Below are positions 50,582-59,345 of a stretch of 64,000 nucleotides of DNA, piece by piece. Under the pieces are notes generated by a model that saw only the letters and a program-made list of their open reading frames with translations, did no database searches and was not told the origin of the DNA. The stretch is from JANWWM01 sp046292465 (GTDB lineage: Bacteria; Bacteroidota; Chlorobiia; Chlorobiales; Thermochlorobacteraceae). How positions within the stretch are numbered: the first letter of the stretch is position 1; every line of letters begins with the position of its first letter. The position numbers and the translations under genes are program-made. The stretch covers positions 124,001 to 188,000 of the forward strand of contig JBKBRB010000003.1 of the NCBI GenBank assembly GCA_046292465.1, given 5' to 3'.

Positions 50582-51064
50582 TTACTCGGTTGCGAAAATT
50601 TCTTCAAGCGAGAGTTCAATGCCAGTGGTGCGGTCGCTGACTGTGCCTTGCACGAAGGTTTTGGGCGGTTCAAATGCAGTAAAGACGGACACAGTTTGCA
50701 GCGCAGGTTGAATTACCCACACGGATTTGACTCCGATTTCAAGCAGTGCTTTTACTTTTTCAAGGAGCGTTTCCATTGCTTGCGAAGGGCTTTGAATTTC
50801 AATGGCAAGAATCGGCGGTTCGGCAAGTTCAGGTTTAATTTCAAGCCAATTGATAGGACGCTTGTTGAAGACCAAGACATCGGGTGTAATGCTTGCCGTT
50901 GGCGTCGGAATTGAGACTTCGGAGACTACAGAAAACTGCTTGCCGTATTGCTGGCGTAGACTCACAATCAGGTTGGCTTGAATATAGCCGTGATTAAAGT
51001 TTGGCATGGGTTTTCCGCGTTCGAGTTCGTAATCGGAAACAACTTCAAGGACTTGCTCTTCCAT
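50582..51064 (-). CDS. Uma2 family (DUF820) putative restriction-endonuclease-like protein
   Basis: This is a 160-residue Uma2/DUF820 protein, a PD-(D/E)XK fold family abundant in cyanobacteria and some Bacteroidota/Chlorobiota. Features are SDYELERGKPMPNFNHGYIQ, the core ITPDVLVFNKRPI and PPILAIEIQSPSQAMETLLE, then KVKALLEIGVKSVWVIQP. The active-site pattern is Asp then Glu-x-Gln in place of Glu-x-Lys; Glu-x-x with a later Lys is common in this family. The biological role is not established. It converges on arsC with a gap of only 2 bp. Confidence 0.88.
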   Translation of the reverse strand: MEEQVLEVVSDYELERGKPMPNFNHGYIQANLIVSLRQQYGKQFSVVSEVSIPTPTASITPDVLVFNKRPINWLEIKPELAEPPILAIEIQSPSQAMETLLEKVKALLEIGVKSVWVIQPALQTVSVFTAFEPPKTFVQGTVSDRTTGIELSLEEIFATE

Positions 51065-51205
51065 TGTTTATCATCGTTTAAGTTCAAAGGAAAATACAAA
51101 AGGCGATAAACTTTGTCAATTTCTGATGAATGCGATGATTGAGCATGGTTATATCCATTTTTTGGCGGTATTTTTCGTCCGTCATTTCAAAAACCAAACA
51201 AAGAT

Positions 51206-54016
51206 GTGATGGAAGAAGCATTACTATTTCTTTTATTCATTGCTGTGATAGTGCTACTCATTCGCCTCTCAAATTTTTCCACACGGCTGGCGCGATTGGA
51301 AACGCAAATGCTCGACCAAGCACAAAAAATGCGCGACCTCACGCGCCGACTCGACGAAAAGCCCCCACCAATACCAACCGTTTCTCAACCTGCAAAAGAC
51401 CTCAAAGACGACATCGCAAACACACCCGAAATCAACCTTGCTCAAAAAACAGCAACAGATGAACCCCTTTCAGAAACGCCGCTGAAAGCAGAAGTACAAC
51501 CAAGTTTTCCTGATGATGCGTCCAAAATTGACACAGTGAAATCCGATGCGGCGAAATCGGTTGAGGCGCAAGGGCAGAAAGGTGCGCCATCGCCGAGTTT
51601 CGCAAGGGTTGAGTTTAAGATGTTTGAAAAGATTAAAAGCACGGCGGAGTTCGAAACGTTAATCGGCGGAAACATTCTCAATCGCATTGGCGCGCTTGCG
51701 CTGATTTTCGGAATCGGCTTCTTTTTGAAATATGCGTTCGATAACGATTTGATTTCGCCTCTCGTGCGTGTTTTGATTGGCTTTGTGATTGGCGTGAGTT
51801 TAATCGTTGGAGGCGCGCGTGCAAATGCCAAAAAGTTTGAAGTCTTTTCACAAGGCTTGTTCGGAGCGGGAATTTCAACGCTTTACCTCGCGATTTACGC
51901 CGCACTAAATTTTTATCAACTCATTCCGCAAGCGATTGCCTTTGTGCTCATGTCGGCAGTTACGGCGGTCGCGCTTTTGGTTGCGGTGCGATACAACTCA
52001 CGTGCAATTTCGCTTTTGGGGTGGGCAGGCGGATTTCTCACGCCGTTCTTGCTGGCAAGTGCAGAGCCAAATGCCATCGGGCTGTTCGTCTATCTCGCTC
52101 TGCTCAACTTGGGAATGATTGCCGTTGTCTTTCTCAAACCTGAATGGGTGTTGATTGAACTGCTTTCTGTGGTTGCGACCTTTCTCGTTTATGCTGCATG
52201 GTTTTCGGAGCACGGCGAAAAAACGGGAATGCTCACGAAAGCATTTTTCCTTACGCTCTTTTGGATTCTCTTTTTAGCAAGCGAAGCCTATCGTGCGCTA
52301 AACGATGAACGCAGTCAATTCCGATTGCGTGCGGCGACCAGCGCGCTCAATGCTTTGCTTTACTTCGGCTTTTTGTATGCCTCTGTTATGCCTGCGTGGT
52401 GGTTTAGCATTGCGACCGTGCTTATCGCGGGCGTTTATCTCGCGCTTTTTTGGACGATACGAAAACGAAACCCCGCCGCAACAAGCGAATTGACGGCAAT
52501 TTACAGCATTGGCGCAATCGCGTTCACGGCGGCGGCGATTGAGGTGCAGTTTGGAGATTTTCTTACCGTCGCATTGTGGGCGGCAGAAGCCGTAGGCGTG
52601 CTGTGGATTGCGCAGAAAGCCTCGCAGAAACTCTTGGAGCGTGTCGCCATGATTTTGCTTGCCGTTACAATTTTTCGCTTGTTCATCTCGCCTGACGCGC
52701 TTTCATATCAAGCCATTTCAGACTTCACACCGATTCTGAACTTTCGTACAGTTGGATTTTTAACACTTGCGCTCTCGCTTTTTATCAGCGCGCAATGGAT
52801 TCAATCGTCAAACCCGATAGCATCGACGCTCCTGACATACGCATGGTCGTTCATCGTCTTCACGCTCTTGACCGTAGAGGTGAATGATTTCTTCTTAAAG
52901 CGCGAAGCACTTCTCGGCGAGACGCTTGATTTTTCGCGCTCAACGCGAGGCATGAGTTTTGCGATTATCTGGCTTTTTTATGCAGTCGCGCTCTTGTGGT
53001 TTGGTGTGAAGAAGTCGTCGCGAAGCCTTGTCAATACAGGGCTTTTCGTGCTTGCGCTCGGCGTGATTTGGAACTTGGTTTTCGGACTTCGCTTTGAGCC
53101 GATAGAAATTTTCTTTCCGATTTTGAACCTGCGTGCGTTGGCGTTTTTGCTCGTTATCGGCGGCGTGCTGGCGACGATTTCCTTGCTCGAACAAACCAAC
53201 GAAGGCAAGAGCAGAACAGCAGAACTTTTGCGCTATGCGTTCACCGTGCTTCTTTTCTTGTTGCTCACGGTTGAGGCGATAGATTACTTCCGATGGGCAA
53301 GTTTGAAGAGCAAGACGGACGAGGGCTTTTATCGCGCCTTAACGCTCGTGCTTCTTTGGACGCTTTACGCAACGCCGATGCTTTATTTCGGAATTGAAAA
53401 ATCCGTCAAGCCTTTGTTTTATGCGGGTGCGCTGGCGTTTGGGCTTTCAGTTATCACTGCGCTCTTTGCGGGATTTTCGTTTGAGCCGATTGAAAATTTT
53501 GCGTTGTTATTCAACTATCGCGCTTTGGTTTATCTCGTCTTGATGGCAGGAAGTGCGTTCATTGCAATTAGGCTTTCGGAGCGGGAATCGTTTGCAAGGC
53601 TTTCGGCGTGGTTTGGAATTTCGGCGGCACTGCTCGGCGCGGTGCTTCTCGTAGCAGAATCAAGTGATTTTTTTGAACAGAAAATCAACATGCTTTCTTT
53701 CGGCGAACACGCAGACGCCACTACGCGCGACCTTATGACCCAATACGAAAATCAAAAGCAACTTGCGATTTCCGCCGCGCTCATGCTCTACTCAATCGCC
53801 TTGATGCTCTATGGCATTTGGCGTTCTCGCCAACCGATTCGGCTGGTGGCAATCGCACTATTTGGGTGTGTGATACTCAAAATTTTCATTTACGACCTGT
53901 CGTTTCTTGCCACGCTGTATCGAATTTTCTCGTTCATCGGGTTAGGTGTGCTCTTGCTGTTGGTGTCGTATCTCTATCAACGCTTTAAGCATTTCATTTT
54001 GCCTGATAAGCCTTAG
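51206..54016 (+). CDS. DUF2339 multi-pass membrane protein
   Basis: This 936-residue protein begins with a short membrane helix (EALLFLLFIAVIVLLIRLSN), a coiled-coil segment (LARLETQMLDQAQKMRDLTR) and a disordered Pro/Lys-rich linker. The DUF2339 signature LETLIGGNILNRIGALALIF (written here as FETLIGGNILNRIG) comes next. Then there are more than twenty hydrophobic helices to the C-terminus. The family is widespread and membrane-bound; its function is unknown. The gene is alone, converging on a phosphatase gene 8 bp away. Confidence 0.9.
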   Translation: MMEEALLFLLFIAVIVLLIRLSNFSTRLARLETQMLDQAQKMRDLTRRLDEKPPPIPTVSQPAKDLKDDIANTPEINLAQKTATDEPLSETPLKAEVQPSFPDDASKIDTVKSDAAKSVEAQGQKGAPSPSFARVEFKMFEKIKSTAEFETLIGGNILNRIGALALIFGIGFFLKYAFDNDLISPLVRVLIGFVIGVSLIVGGARANAKKFEVFSQGLFGAGISTLYLAIYAALNFYQLIPQAIAFVLMSAVTAVALLVAVRYNSRAISLLGWAGGFLTPFLLASAEPNAIGLFVYLALLNLGMIAVVFLKPEWVLIELLSVVATFLVYAAWFSEHGEKTGMLTKAFFLTLFWILFLASEAYRALNDERSQFRLRAATSALNALLYFGFLYASVMPAWWFSIATVLIAGVYLALFWTIRKRNPAATSELTAIYSIGAIAFTAAAIEVQFGDFLTVALWAAEAVGVLWIAQKASQKLLERVAMILLAVTIFRLFISPDALSYQAISDFTPILNFRTVGFLTLALSLFISAQWIQSSNPIASTLLTYAWSFIVFTLLTVEVNDFFLKREALLGETLDFSRSTRGMSFAIIWLFYAVALLWFGVKKSSRSLVNTGLFVLALGVIWNLVFGLRFEPIEIFFPILNLRALAFLLVIGGVLATISLLEQTNEGKSRTAELLRYAFTVLLFLLLTVEAIDYFRWASLKSKTDEGFYRALTLVLLWTLYATPMLYFGIEKSVKPLFYAGALAFGLSVITALFAGFSFEPIENFALLFNYRALVYLVLMAGSAFIAIRLSERESFARLSAWFGISAALLGAVLLVAESSDFFEQKINMLSFGEHADATTRDLMTQYENQKQLAISAALMLYSIALMLYGIWRSRQPIRLVAIALFGCVILKIFIYDLSFLATLYRIFSFIGLGVLLLLVSYLYQRFKHFILPDKP

Positions 54017-54024
54017 CATGATGC

Positions 54025-54699
54025 TCAATAGGGAAGGCGAATCGGGCGTTGGTAGGTGTGCGACGGTGCTTTGCGTTTGAGTTCTGTCATAAGCCGATAG
54101 CGTCCGTCGGGTTGCCGTGCGAGCGTTACCATTTGGCAGTTTTGGGGATTGGAATACGTTTCAAATTCTTCCACCGTCCAGTGAAACCAGCGCATAAGGA
54201 AAATGCGAATGGTCATGCCGTGGGTAATGATGACGGTGTTTTCGGGATAGTCGGGCTTTTCGAAGTCGCGATGGAGCGAGGAGAGAAAATCGCTGACGCG
54301 GTCATAGACGTCGGCACCCGATTCGCCATCTTGGATGCGGTAGTAAAATGTGCCGAAGGCGTCGCGTTCACGGTCGGTTTTAGCACATTCTTCAAGGTTG
54401 CGCAAGTGTCCCCATTCTTGTTCGCGCAGTCGAGGTTCTTCGTTGTATTCAAATTGAGAGGGCGGAAACGATTTGACAATTTCTTCAAAGGTCATGCGTG
54501 TGCGCCAGAGCGGAGAGACATAGAAAAAGACGCGCTCATTTTGAACGAAGGATTTGAGTTCTTGTCCTGCCAAGCGGGCTTGCTCTATGCCCTTTTCGGT
54601 GAGCAGAAGCGTATAGTCGGGCTTTTCGCCATAAACGCGGCGATTCACGTTGCCTTCAGACTCGCCATGCCTAATAAGGATAATTCGGTTGGGTTTCAT
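54025..54699 (-). CDS. Histidine phosphatase family protein (phosphoglycerate mutase-like)
   Basis: This 224-residue member of the histidine phosphatase superfamily has the catalytic RHG motif in IILIRHGESEGNVNRRVYGE, followed by LLTEKGIEQARLAGQEL. It has the region YVSPLWRTRMTFEEIV and the second histidine in VIITHGMTIRIFLMRW. Known relatives act on 2,3-bisphosphoglycerate, sugar phosphates or alpha-ribazole phosphate; the substrate cannot be told. The C-terminal 30 residues are basic. It is divergent from the histidine kinase gene. Confidence 0.9.
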   Translation of the reverse strand: MKPNRIILIRHGESEGNVNRRVYGEKPDYTLLLTEKGIEQARLAGQELKSFVQNERVFFYVSPLWRTRMTFEEIVKSFPPSQFEYNEEPRLREQEWGHLRNLEECAKTDRERDAFGTFYYRIQDGESGADVYDRVSDFLSSLHRDFEKPDYPENTVIITHGMTIRIFLMRWFHWTVEEFETYSNPQNCQMVTLARQPDGRYRLMTELKRKAPSHTYQRPIRLPY

Positions 54700-54775
54700 G
54701 GTGTTAGGTAGTCTTCGAGATGAATCTTTATTTTCAGCAGAATTTGATGGAATGCAAAGACTTTAGCAATCATCT

Positions 54776-56407
54776 ATGCAAGCACCAAATCGACAGCCAC
54801 AATCGTTTGTCGTCAGCACAAAAAGTCGATACTCAGAATTAGTCGTTTTCGGATTGATTTTCATCTTCTTGGTGATGGCGATGTTTTTGCTCAATTTTTT
54901 TCTTTCAATCAAAAGCAGCGATGATACTGCGCAAACTTTTTGTGCTAACCGCACCGAGCGCGCATGGCAACGCGCAACGAAAAACTTAACAACCTACAAC
55001 ATTGGCTTCTACGGAAAAGACGATTCGCTTCTAAAAGCCTTTGACGGCTATAAAGAAAACATCAAACGCTTTGACACGTTTTTAACCGCGCTCGAAGCAG
55101 GCGGAACCATCGAAGCAGGTGGACAAGTCGTTGAGGTCGTTCCCATTCAAGATAAAGCAACGAGGCAGATATTTGAACAACTGAGTCGTCTGTGGAAAGA
55201 AGCCAAATACGATTTCTTAGTGCTTGCTGAAATGAATCCAAGAAGTGTAAGCACGGCTACGCTCGATCGTTGCGTAGAATTTGCAATTAAAAAAGATGAC
55301 GAAATTTTAGACGCGCTCTCGTTGCTCATCATCAACCTGTCTGAAAATTCAAGTCGAAGGTTGAAACAAGCGCAACTCGTGCAGGTGGTGGCATTGCTCA
55401 TTTGCGTAATGATGTTTATCGGAATGGCAATTCGCTTGACAATTTCTTTGAGACGAAGCGACAAAATTATCGAAATGCGCAATCGCGAACTGACGGCACA
55501 GCGCGACGAACTTGCTCGTGAAAAAGAAACCATTGAGCAACTCTTAATCGACCTCACCAACACGCAAGCGCAACTGATTCAATCCGAAAAAATGGCGTCG
55601 CTCGGGCAAATGGTCGCCGGACTTGCGCATGAAATCAACACGCCACTCGGCTTTGTGATGACGAACGTCGGTGTCATTGAACGCAACATCGGGCTTTTCA
55701 ACGAAGCCATTATGCAAACCAGCGAACTGGTCGCCATGCTTGAAAACGGAGACCTCAACGACGCCCTGCAAAAACTTGACGATACAAAGTGTTCCTTGCA
55801 ACGCCTCTTCGAGCTCAATCTGCTTGAAAAAACAAAGAACCGCATCAACGAAGCAAACATCGGGTTGGAACGCATTCGAGAGTTAATTCTCAATCTTAAA
55901 AACTTCTCGCGCTTAGACGAAGCCGAAATGAAAAAAGTCAGCGTGAGCGAAAGCATTGAATCCGCCTTGCTCATTGCAAACAATATGATTAAGCACAAAG
56001 CCGAAGTCGAAACGCACTACGAAGAAAATCTTATGGTCGAATGCTATCCGGCTCAACTCAATCAAGTGTTTCTGAACATCATCACCAATGCGGTTCAAGC
56101 CATTGAGGACTTTGGGAAAATCACGATTAAAACTTGGACGGAGAATGGAGTGGCGAAAATTTCAATCGCTGACACAGGCGTCGGAATTTCTGAAGCAAAT
56201 CTGAAAAAAATTTTTGAACCCTTCTTTACCACAAAGCCTGTCGGGCAGGGAACAGGACTTGGACTTTCCATCGTCTATAAAATCATTGAACGCCACGGCG
56301 GAAAAATCGAAGTCAAAAGCAAAGAAAAGCAAGGAACAGAGTTCATCATCTCCTTGCCACTGCGCCAAGAAACAGAGCGCATCGACCCAACGCTCACTAT
56401 TTCTTAA
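54776..56407 (+). CDS. Sensor histidine kinase
   Basis: This 543-residue membrane histidine kinase has a first helix at about residues 23-47 (LVVFGLIFIFLVMAMFLLNF), a periplasmic region of about 150 residues and a second helix near 203-222. A coiled coil follows (ELTAQRDELAREKETIEQLL), then an H box, GLAHEINTPLGF, with His285. The N box (QVFLNIITNAVQAI), G1 (DTGVGIS) and G2 (GTGLGLSIVYKI) complete the ATPase domain. The H-box wording HEINTPLG puts it in the class seen in ethanolamine- or stress-like kinases. No response regulator is adjacent. The stimulus is unknown. It overlaps the convergent SixA-like gene by 4 bp. Confidence 0.93.
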   Translation: MQAPNRQPQSFVVSTKSRYSELVVFGLIFIFLVMAMFLLNFFLSIKSSDDTAQTFCANRTERAWQRATKNLTTYNIGFYGKDDSLLKAFDGYKENIKRFDTFLTALEAGGTIEAGGQVVEVVPIQDKATRQIFEQLSRLWKEAKYDFLVLAEMNPRSVSTATLDRCVEFAIKKDDEILDALSLLIINLSENSSRRLKQAQLVQVVALLICVMMFIGMAIRLTISLRRSDKIIEMRNRELTAQRDELAREKETIEQLLIDLTNTQAQLIQSEKMASLGQMVAGLAHEINTPLGFVMTNVGVIERNIGLFNEAIMQTSELVAMLENGDLNDALQKLDDTKCSLQRLFELNLLEKTKNRINEANIGLERIRELILNLKNFSRLDEAEMKKVSVSESIESALLIANNMIKHKAEVETHYEENLMVECYPAQLNQVFLNIITNAVQAIEDFGKITIKTWTENGVAKISIADTGVGISEANLKKIFEPFFTTKPVGQGTGLGLSIVYKIIERHGGKIEVKSKEKQGTEFIISLPLRQETERIDPTLTIS

Positions 56408-56907
56408 ACAGCCTTCAAGAATTTTTTCGGATAAAGAAAAAAATTAAACACGCATTTGCCTTCGCCGAGACTTCGCCAAGAGGGAGAATCGAGACTGACG
56501 GAAAAAATGCCACACGTTGGCACATTATCAACTCGCTTATCGGAAAGAAAATTGGCAAGGTCAGTAATAGCAGGATTGTGGCAAAAAACCGCTACGCTGT
56601 TGAGCGTATCGGGGAGCGACTGAATAATGTCTAAAAGCGTTTGCCGAGAGGCTTCATAAATGCGAGGCTCAGTAACAATTTGTGCGGCAGGGTAATTCAT
56701 CGCGTTGGCAAACAGTTGAGCGGTGGTCAGAGTGCGCTTGGCAGGACTTGAAAGAAAGAGTTCGGGCGCAATTTGCTTTTCGCGTAAAATCATCCCCATA
56801 AAGGGTGCGTCGCGCAAGCCGCGCTTGTTGAGCGGTCGCTCAAAGTCTGTAAGGTCGGGATAGTCCCAACTGGATTTAGCGTGTCGAATGAGATAAAGCG
56901 ATTTCAC
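56404..56907 (-). CDS. SixA-like histidine phosphatase family protein
   Basis: This 167-residue short histidine phosphatase has the SixA-like RHA start (LYLIRHAKSSWDYPDLTDFE, RPLNKRGLRDA), the middle LFLSSPAKRTLTTAQLFA and the second catalytic histidine in VAVFCHNPAITDLANFLS. SixA dephosphorylates the phosphohistidine of signalling or PTS proteins; family members without clear targets are common. It overlaps the 3' end of the histidine kinase gene by 4 bp on the other strand, which is a suggestive neighbour but not evidence of function. The isomerase gene is 12 bp upstream. Confidence 0.9.
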   Translation of the reverse strand: MKSLYLIRHAKSSWDYPDLTDFERPLNKRGLRDAPFMGMILREKQIAPELFLSSPAKRTLTTAQLFANAMNYPAAQIVTEPRIYEASRQTLLDIIQSLPDTLNSVAVFCHNPAITDLANFLSDKRVDNVPTCGIFSVSLDSPSWRSLGEGKCVFNFFLYPKKFLKAV

Positions 56908-56919
56908 TGTTTTGGTGAA

Positions 56920-57978
56920 TTATCCTTTGAAATGAGCAAGTGATTCCTTCAAAAAGTCAATAGCCTTGACGGGCGTGGCATCGATGCCGTTCAAAATGGA
57001 AAGGTAATAACTCACCCAATCCCCAAGTAAAATCAAGGAGAAAAGCCGTGTAAGAAGCGATTTGCCTTCGCTCTCAACATCAATCACATCGGAAGCATAT
57101 TTCTTGATGATGGATTTTGTAACGCTCATTCTGAACGCCGTGCGCGGGTGGTCGCTCTTGTCGTGAAGCATGATCACCATCGTTTTTTTCAGCAGGTCTC
57201 TATACTGATTCCAACCAACAAGTTCGTTGTGATTGAGTTCGGGAAAGACATTTGAATACGCAAGCATTTTGGCGTTCTCGCAAATCTGACCTTTCCAACG
57301 CACGCCGACCGCACTGGTGAAATCGTCGCTGGTGTAGATGATGGGCAGTTTGCCGTAGCACTTCTTGGCAAGTTGAACCGCAAAATTTTGCTTGTCTTTG
57401 AAATTGGCGTAAGCAAGGGATTTTTCCTTCAAGTAGCGCGCGGTTTCGGCAAGGTCTTTGTCTTTGTTCTCAATGAAGCCAAATTTGGCGAGGGTTTGTA
57501 GCATTGGCACGAGCGAGTAGCCGATTGCCGTGCGCGGCGGCGCGCCTGCAGGAATTTTCACGGCGTAGTGTTTGTGCTTCAAAGCAAGTTCCTCGACCTT
57601 CCCGCCTGATGTGATGCAAAAAACTTGCGCCTTGCGCTTGATAGCATCTTGATAAGCAGAAAGCGTTTCTTCGGTATTGCCTGAATATGATGAGACAATC
57701 ACAAGTGTGGATTCATTCACAAATGCAGGCAAGGTGTAATTGCGATTAACGAGAATCGGAACAGAACACTCGCCTGAAACGTAGGCGCGCACCAAATCGC
57801 CACCGATTGCCGAGCCGCCAAGCCCTGTAACAACAATGCTTTTGACCTTGCTCTTTGAAATTTTACTCTTCTCGTTGAGAAGTGAAAAATCAGTTTCAAA
57901 TTGCTGGTAAAGGTTTTGAATGCGCAAGTTCATTTGCGACTTATCAACAGCACGAATAGTTTTTTCGGATATGGACAT
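56920..57978 (-). CDS. Bifunctional phosphoglucose/phosphomannose isomerase
   Basis: This 352-residue SIS-fold isomerase interconverts fructose 6-phosphate with glucose 6-phosphate or mannose 6-phosphate. The N-terminal SIVVTGLGGSAIGGDLVRAY, the nucleotide-sugar loop IVSSYSGNTEETLSAYQDAI and the catalytic VFPELNHNELVGW are visible. The length matches archaeal and Bacteroidota homologues rather than classical Pgi. The start at 57978 is chosen over the longer frame to 58026. It is upstream of the SixA-like gene with a 12-bp gap. Confidence 0.92.
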   Translation of the reverse strand: MSISEKTIRAVDKSQMNLRIQNLYQQFETDFSLLNEKSKISKSKVKSIVVTGLGGSAIGGDLVRAYVSGECSVPILVNRNYTLPAFVNESTLVIVSSYSGNTEETLSAYQDAIKRKAQVFCITSGGKVEELALKHKHYAVKIPAGAPPRTAIGYSLVPMLQTLAKFGFIENKDKDLAETARYLKEKSLAYANFKDKQNFAVQLAKKCYGKLPIIYTSDDFTSAVGVRWKGQICENAKMLAYSNVFPELNHNELVGWNQYRDLLKKTMVIMLHDKSDHPRTAFRMSVTKSIIKKYASDVIDVESEGKSLLTRLFSLILLGDWVSYYLSILNGIDATPVKAIDFLKESLAHFKG

Positions 57979-58353
57979 GGTGTAAGTGAATTGATTGACT
58001 GAAAGACCAGTTTTAATGAGTAACAAGTAATGAGTAACGAAGAACGAACTTGTTATTCTGAACGAAGCGAAGCATCAAAGAGTTAAGAAGTGATAGTGAA
58101 GCGTTAAGCATATGCAGTGCGTTCAACTTTTAACTCTTCACTCTCAACTTTTAACGCACTTAGATTCCTCACTCTGTTCGGAATGACAAAGCATTTTCCG
58201 TTCTTCATTATTTACTTTTCATTACTCAATTAAGGTAAGTCTTCAAAAAGCGGTGATGCGAATGGCGGTCAATGTTGCGCACAAAGATAAATCTTTTTGT
58301 GAATTGAAAAACAAACTCGCGTGTTTATGACACGCAAATCAAACGCAACAATT
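57979..58353. repeat. Dispersed intergenic repeat family, copy C (inverted), in a 375-bp gap
   Basis: No gene is present. Read on the minus strand, 58230-58015 gives the same ordered blocks as copies A and B: GCTTTGTCATTCCGAACAGA, GTGAAGAGTTAAAAGTTGAA and AACTCTTTGATGCTTCGC.. AGAATAACA, with ATTACTCATTAC strings on the flanks. The remaining approximately 110 bp before the rhodanese gene should hold its promoter. Confidence 0.83.
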
Positions 58354-58656
58354 ATGACACACATTTATCCACAAGACGCAGAGAAAAAATTAAACGAGGC
58401 GAACGTCGTTTTTCTTGATGTTCGCACAAGAGGCGAATATGCACATCGCCGAATTCCAAAAGCCATCAACATTCCGCTCGATGAACTCTTGTTTCGCCAT
58501 AGCGAATTAGACGCCGAAAAAGAAATCATTGTGCTGTGCGAACACGGAATTCGCAGTCAAAGCGCGTCAGGCTTGCTCATGCAATTAGGCTTTATGAATG
58601 TGATAAATATGATTGGCGGCATGTCGCGTTGGACGGGCGAAACCGTGTCTGGTTAG
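58354..58656 (+). CDS. Rhodanese-like domain protein
   Basis: This is a single rhodanese domain of 100 residues from the ATG at 58354 (in-frame ATGs at 58321 and 58327 are also possible). Typical text is NVVFLDVRTRGEYAHRRIPK, AINIPLDELL and the active loop IVLCEHGIRSQSAS, with the catalytic Cys in a C-x4-R loop. Such proteins transfer sulfane sulfur, for example from thiosulfate or persulfides, in the cytoplasm. It overlaps the convergent LolD-like gene by 4 bp. No sulfur-oxidation genes are adjacent. Confidence 0.92.
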   Translation: MTHIYPQDAEKKLNEANVVFLDVRTRGEYAHRRIPKAINIPLDELLFRHSELDAEKEIIVLCEHGIRSQSASGLLMQLGFMNVINMIGGMSRWTGETVSG

Positions 58657-59345
58657 CGAACTTGTTGGAGAATGCCGTCGCGCATTTCAAACGTCCGAGA
58701 CGAAAGTTCGGCGTAGCGACTGTTATGCGTTACAATCACAAACGATGTGTTTTGCTTGTGCGAAAGTTCGGCAATGAGTTCGTAGAGTTTATCGCTGTTC
58801 TTGGAATCCAAATTGCCTGACGGTTCATCGGCAAAAACCACATCGGGCGAATTGACAAGTGCGCGTGCGATTGCGACTCGTTGCGCTTCGCCGCCGCTTA
58901 GTTCCGAGGGCAGATGATTGAGCCGCTCCTTCAAGCCGACCGTAACGAGCAAGGCTTCGGCTTTCTCTTTGGCAAGTTTGAAATCGTTGGTTAAGATGTA
59001 GTGCGGCATGGCGGCGTTTTCAAGTGCGGTGAAATCATCGAGCAAATGATGAAACTGAAACACAAATCCGATGCGCTGGTTACGAAACTTTGCGATGGCG
59101 TCGGGGTTTAAGTGAAACTTCTTGTTGGAAAAAATCACATCAGATTTGAAGCGAAGTTCGCCGTCGTCGGCGGTGTCAAGCGTGCCGAGAATGTTGAGCA
59201 GGGTTGTTTTCCCACTTCCTGACGCGCCGATAATCGAGACAATTTCGCGCTCGCCCACAGAAAGGGAAACGCCTTTGAGAATATCAATTTTCTCTCTGCC
59301 TTTGGGTGTGTAAGATTTATAGAGGTTCTGTGCTTGAAGAATCAT
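58653..59345 (-). CDS. ABC transporter ATP-binding protein (LolD/MacB-like)
   Basis: This 230-residue ATPase of the LolD/MacB/FtsE group has Walker A IIGASGSGKTTLLNILGTLD, the Q-loop region GFVFQFHHLLDDFTALENA, the signature LSGGEAQRVAIARAL and Walker B DVVFADEPSGNLDS. The Q-loop wording FQFHHLL is that of LolD-type lipoprotein-sorting ATPases, but no LolC/E permease is adjacent, so the partner must be elsewhere. The start at 59345 overlaps the AI-2E gene's 3' end by 29 bp, indicating one minus-strand operon with it and the deacetylase gene. Confidence 0.92.
   Translation of the reverse strand: MILQAQNLYKSYTPKGREKIDILKGVSLSVGEREIVSIIGASGSGKTTLLNILGTLDTADDGELRFKSDVIFSNKKFHLNPDAIAKFRNQRIGFVFQFHHLLDDFTALENAAMPHYILTNDFKLAKEKAEALLVTVGLKERLNHLPSELSGGEAQRVAIARALVNSPDVVFADEPSGNLDSKNSDKLYELIAELSHKQNTSFVIVTHNSRYAELSSRTFEMRDGILQQVR

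Noticed and set aside
54049..54711. A 220-codon plus-strand frame opposite the histidine phosphatase gene
   Set aside because: The minus-strand gene has all catalytic motifs; the plus frame has no family signature and is a complementary artefact.
56404..56407. Four-base overlap of the histidine kinase and SixA-like genes on opposite strands
   Set aside because: Convergent 3' overlaps of this size occur several times in the window and need no special explanation.
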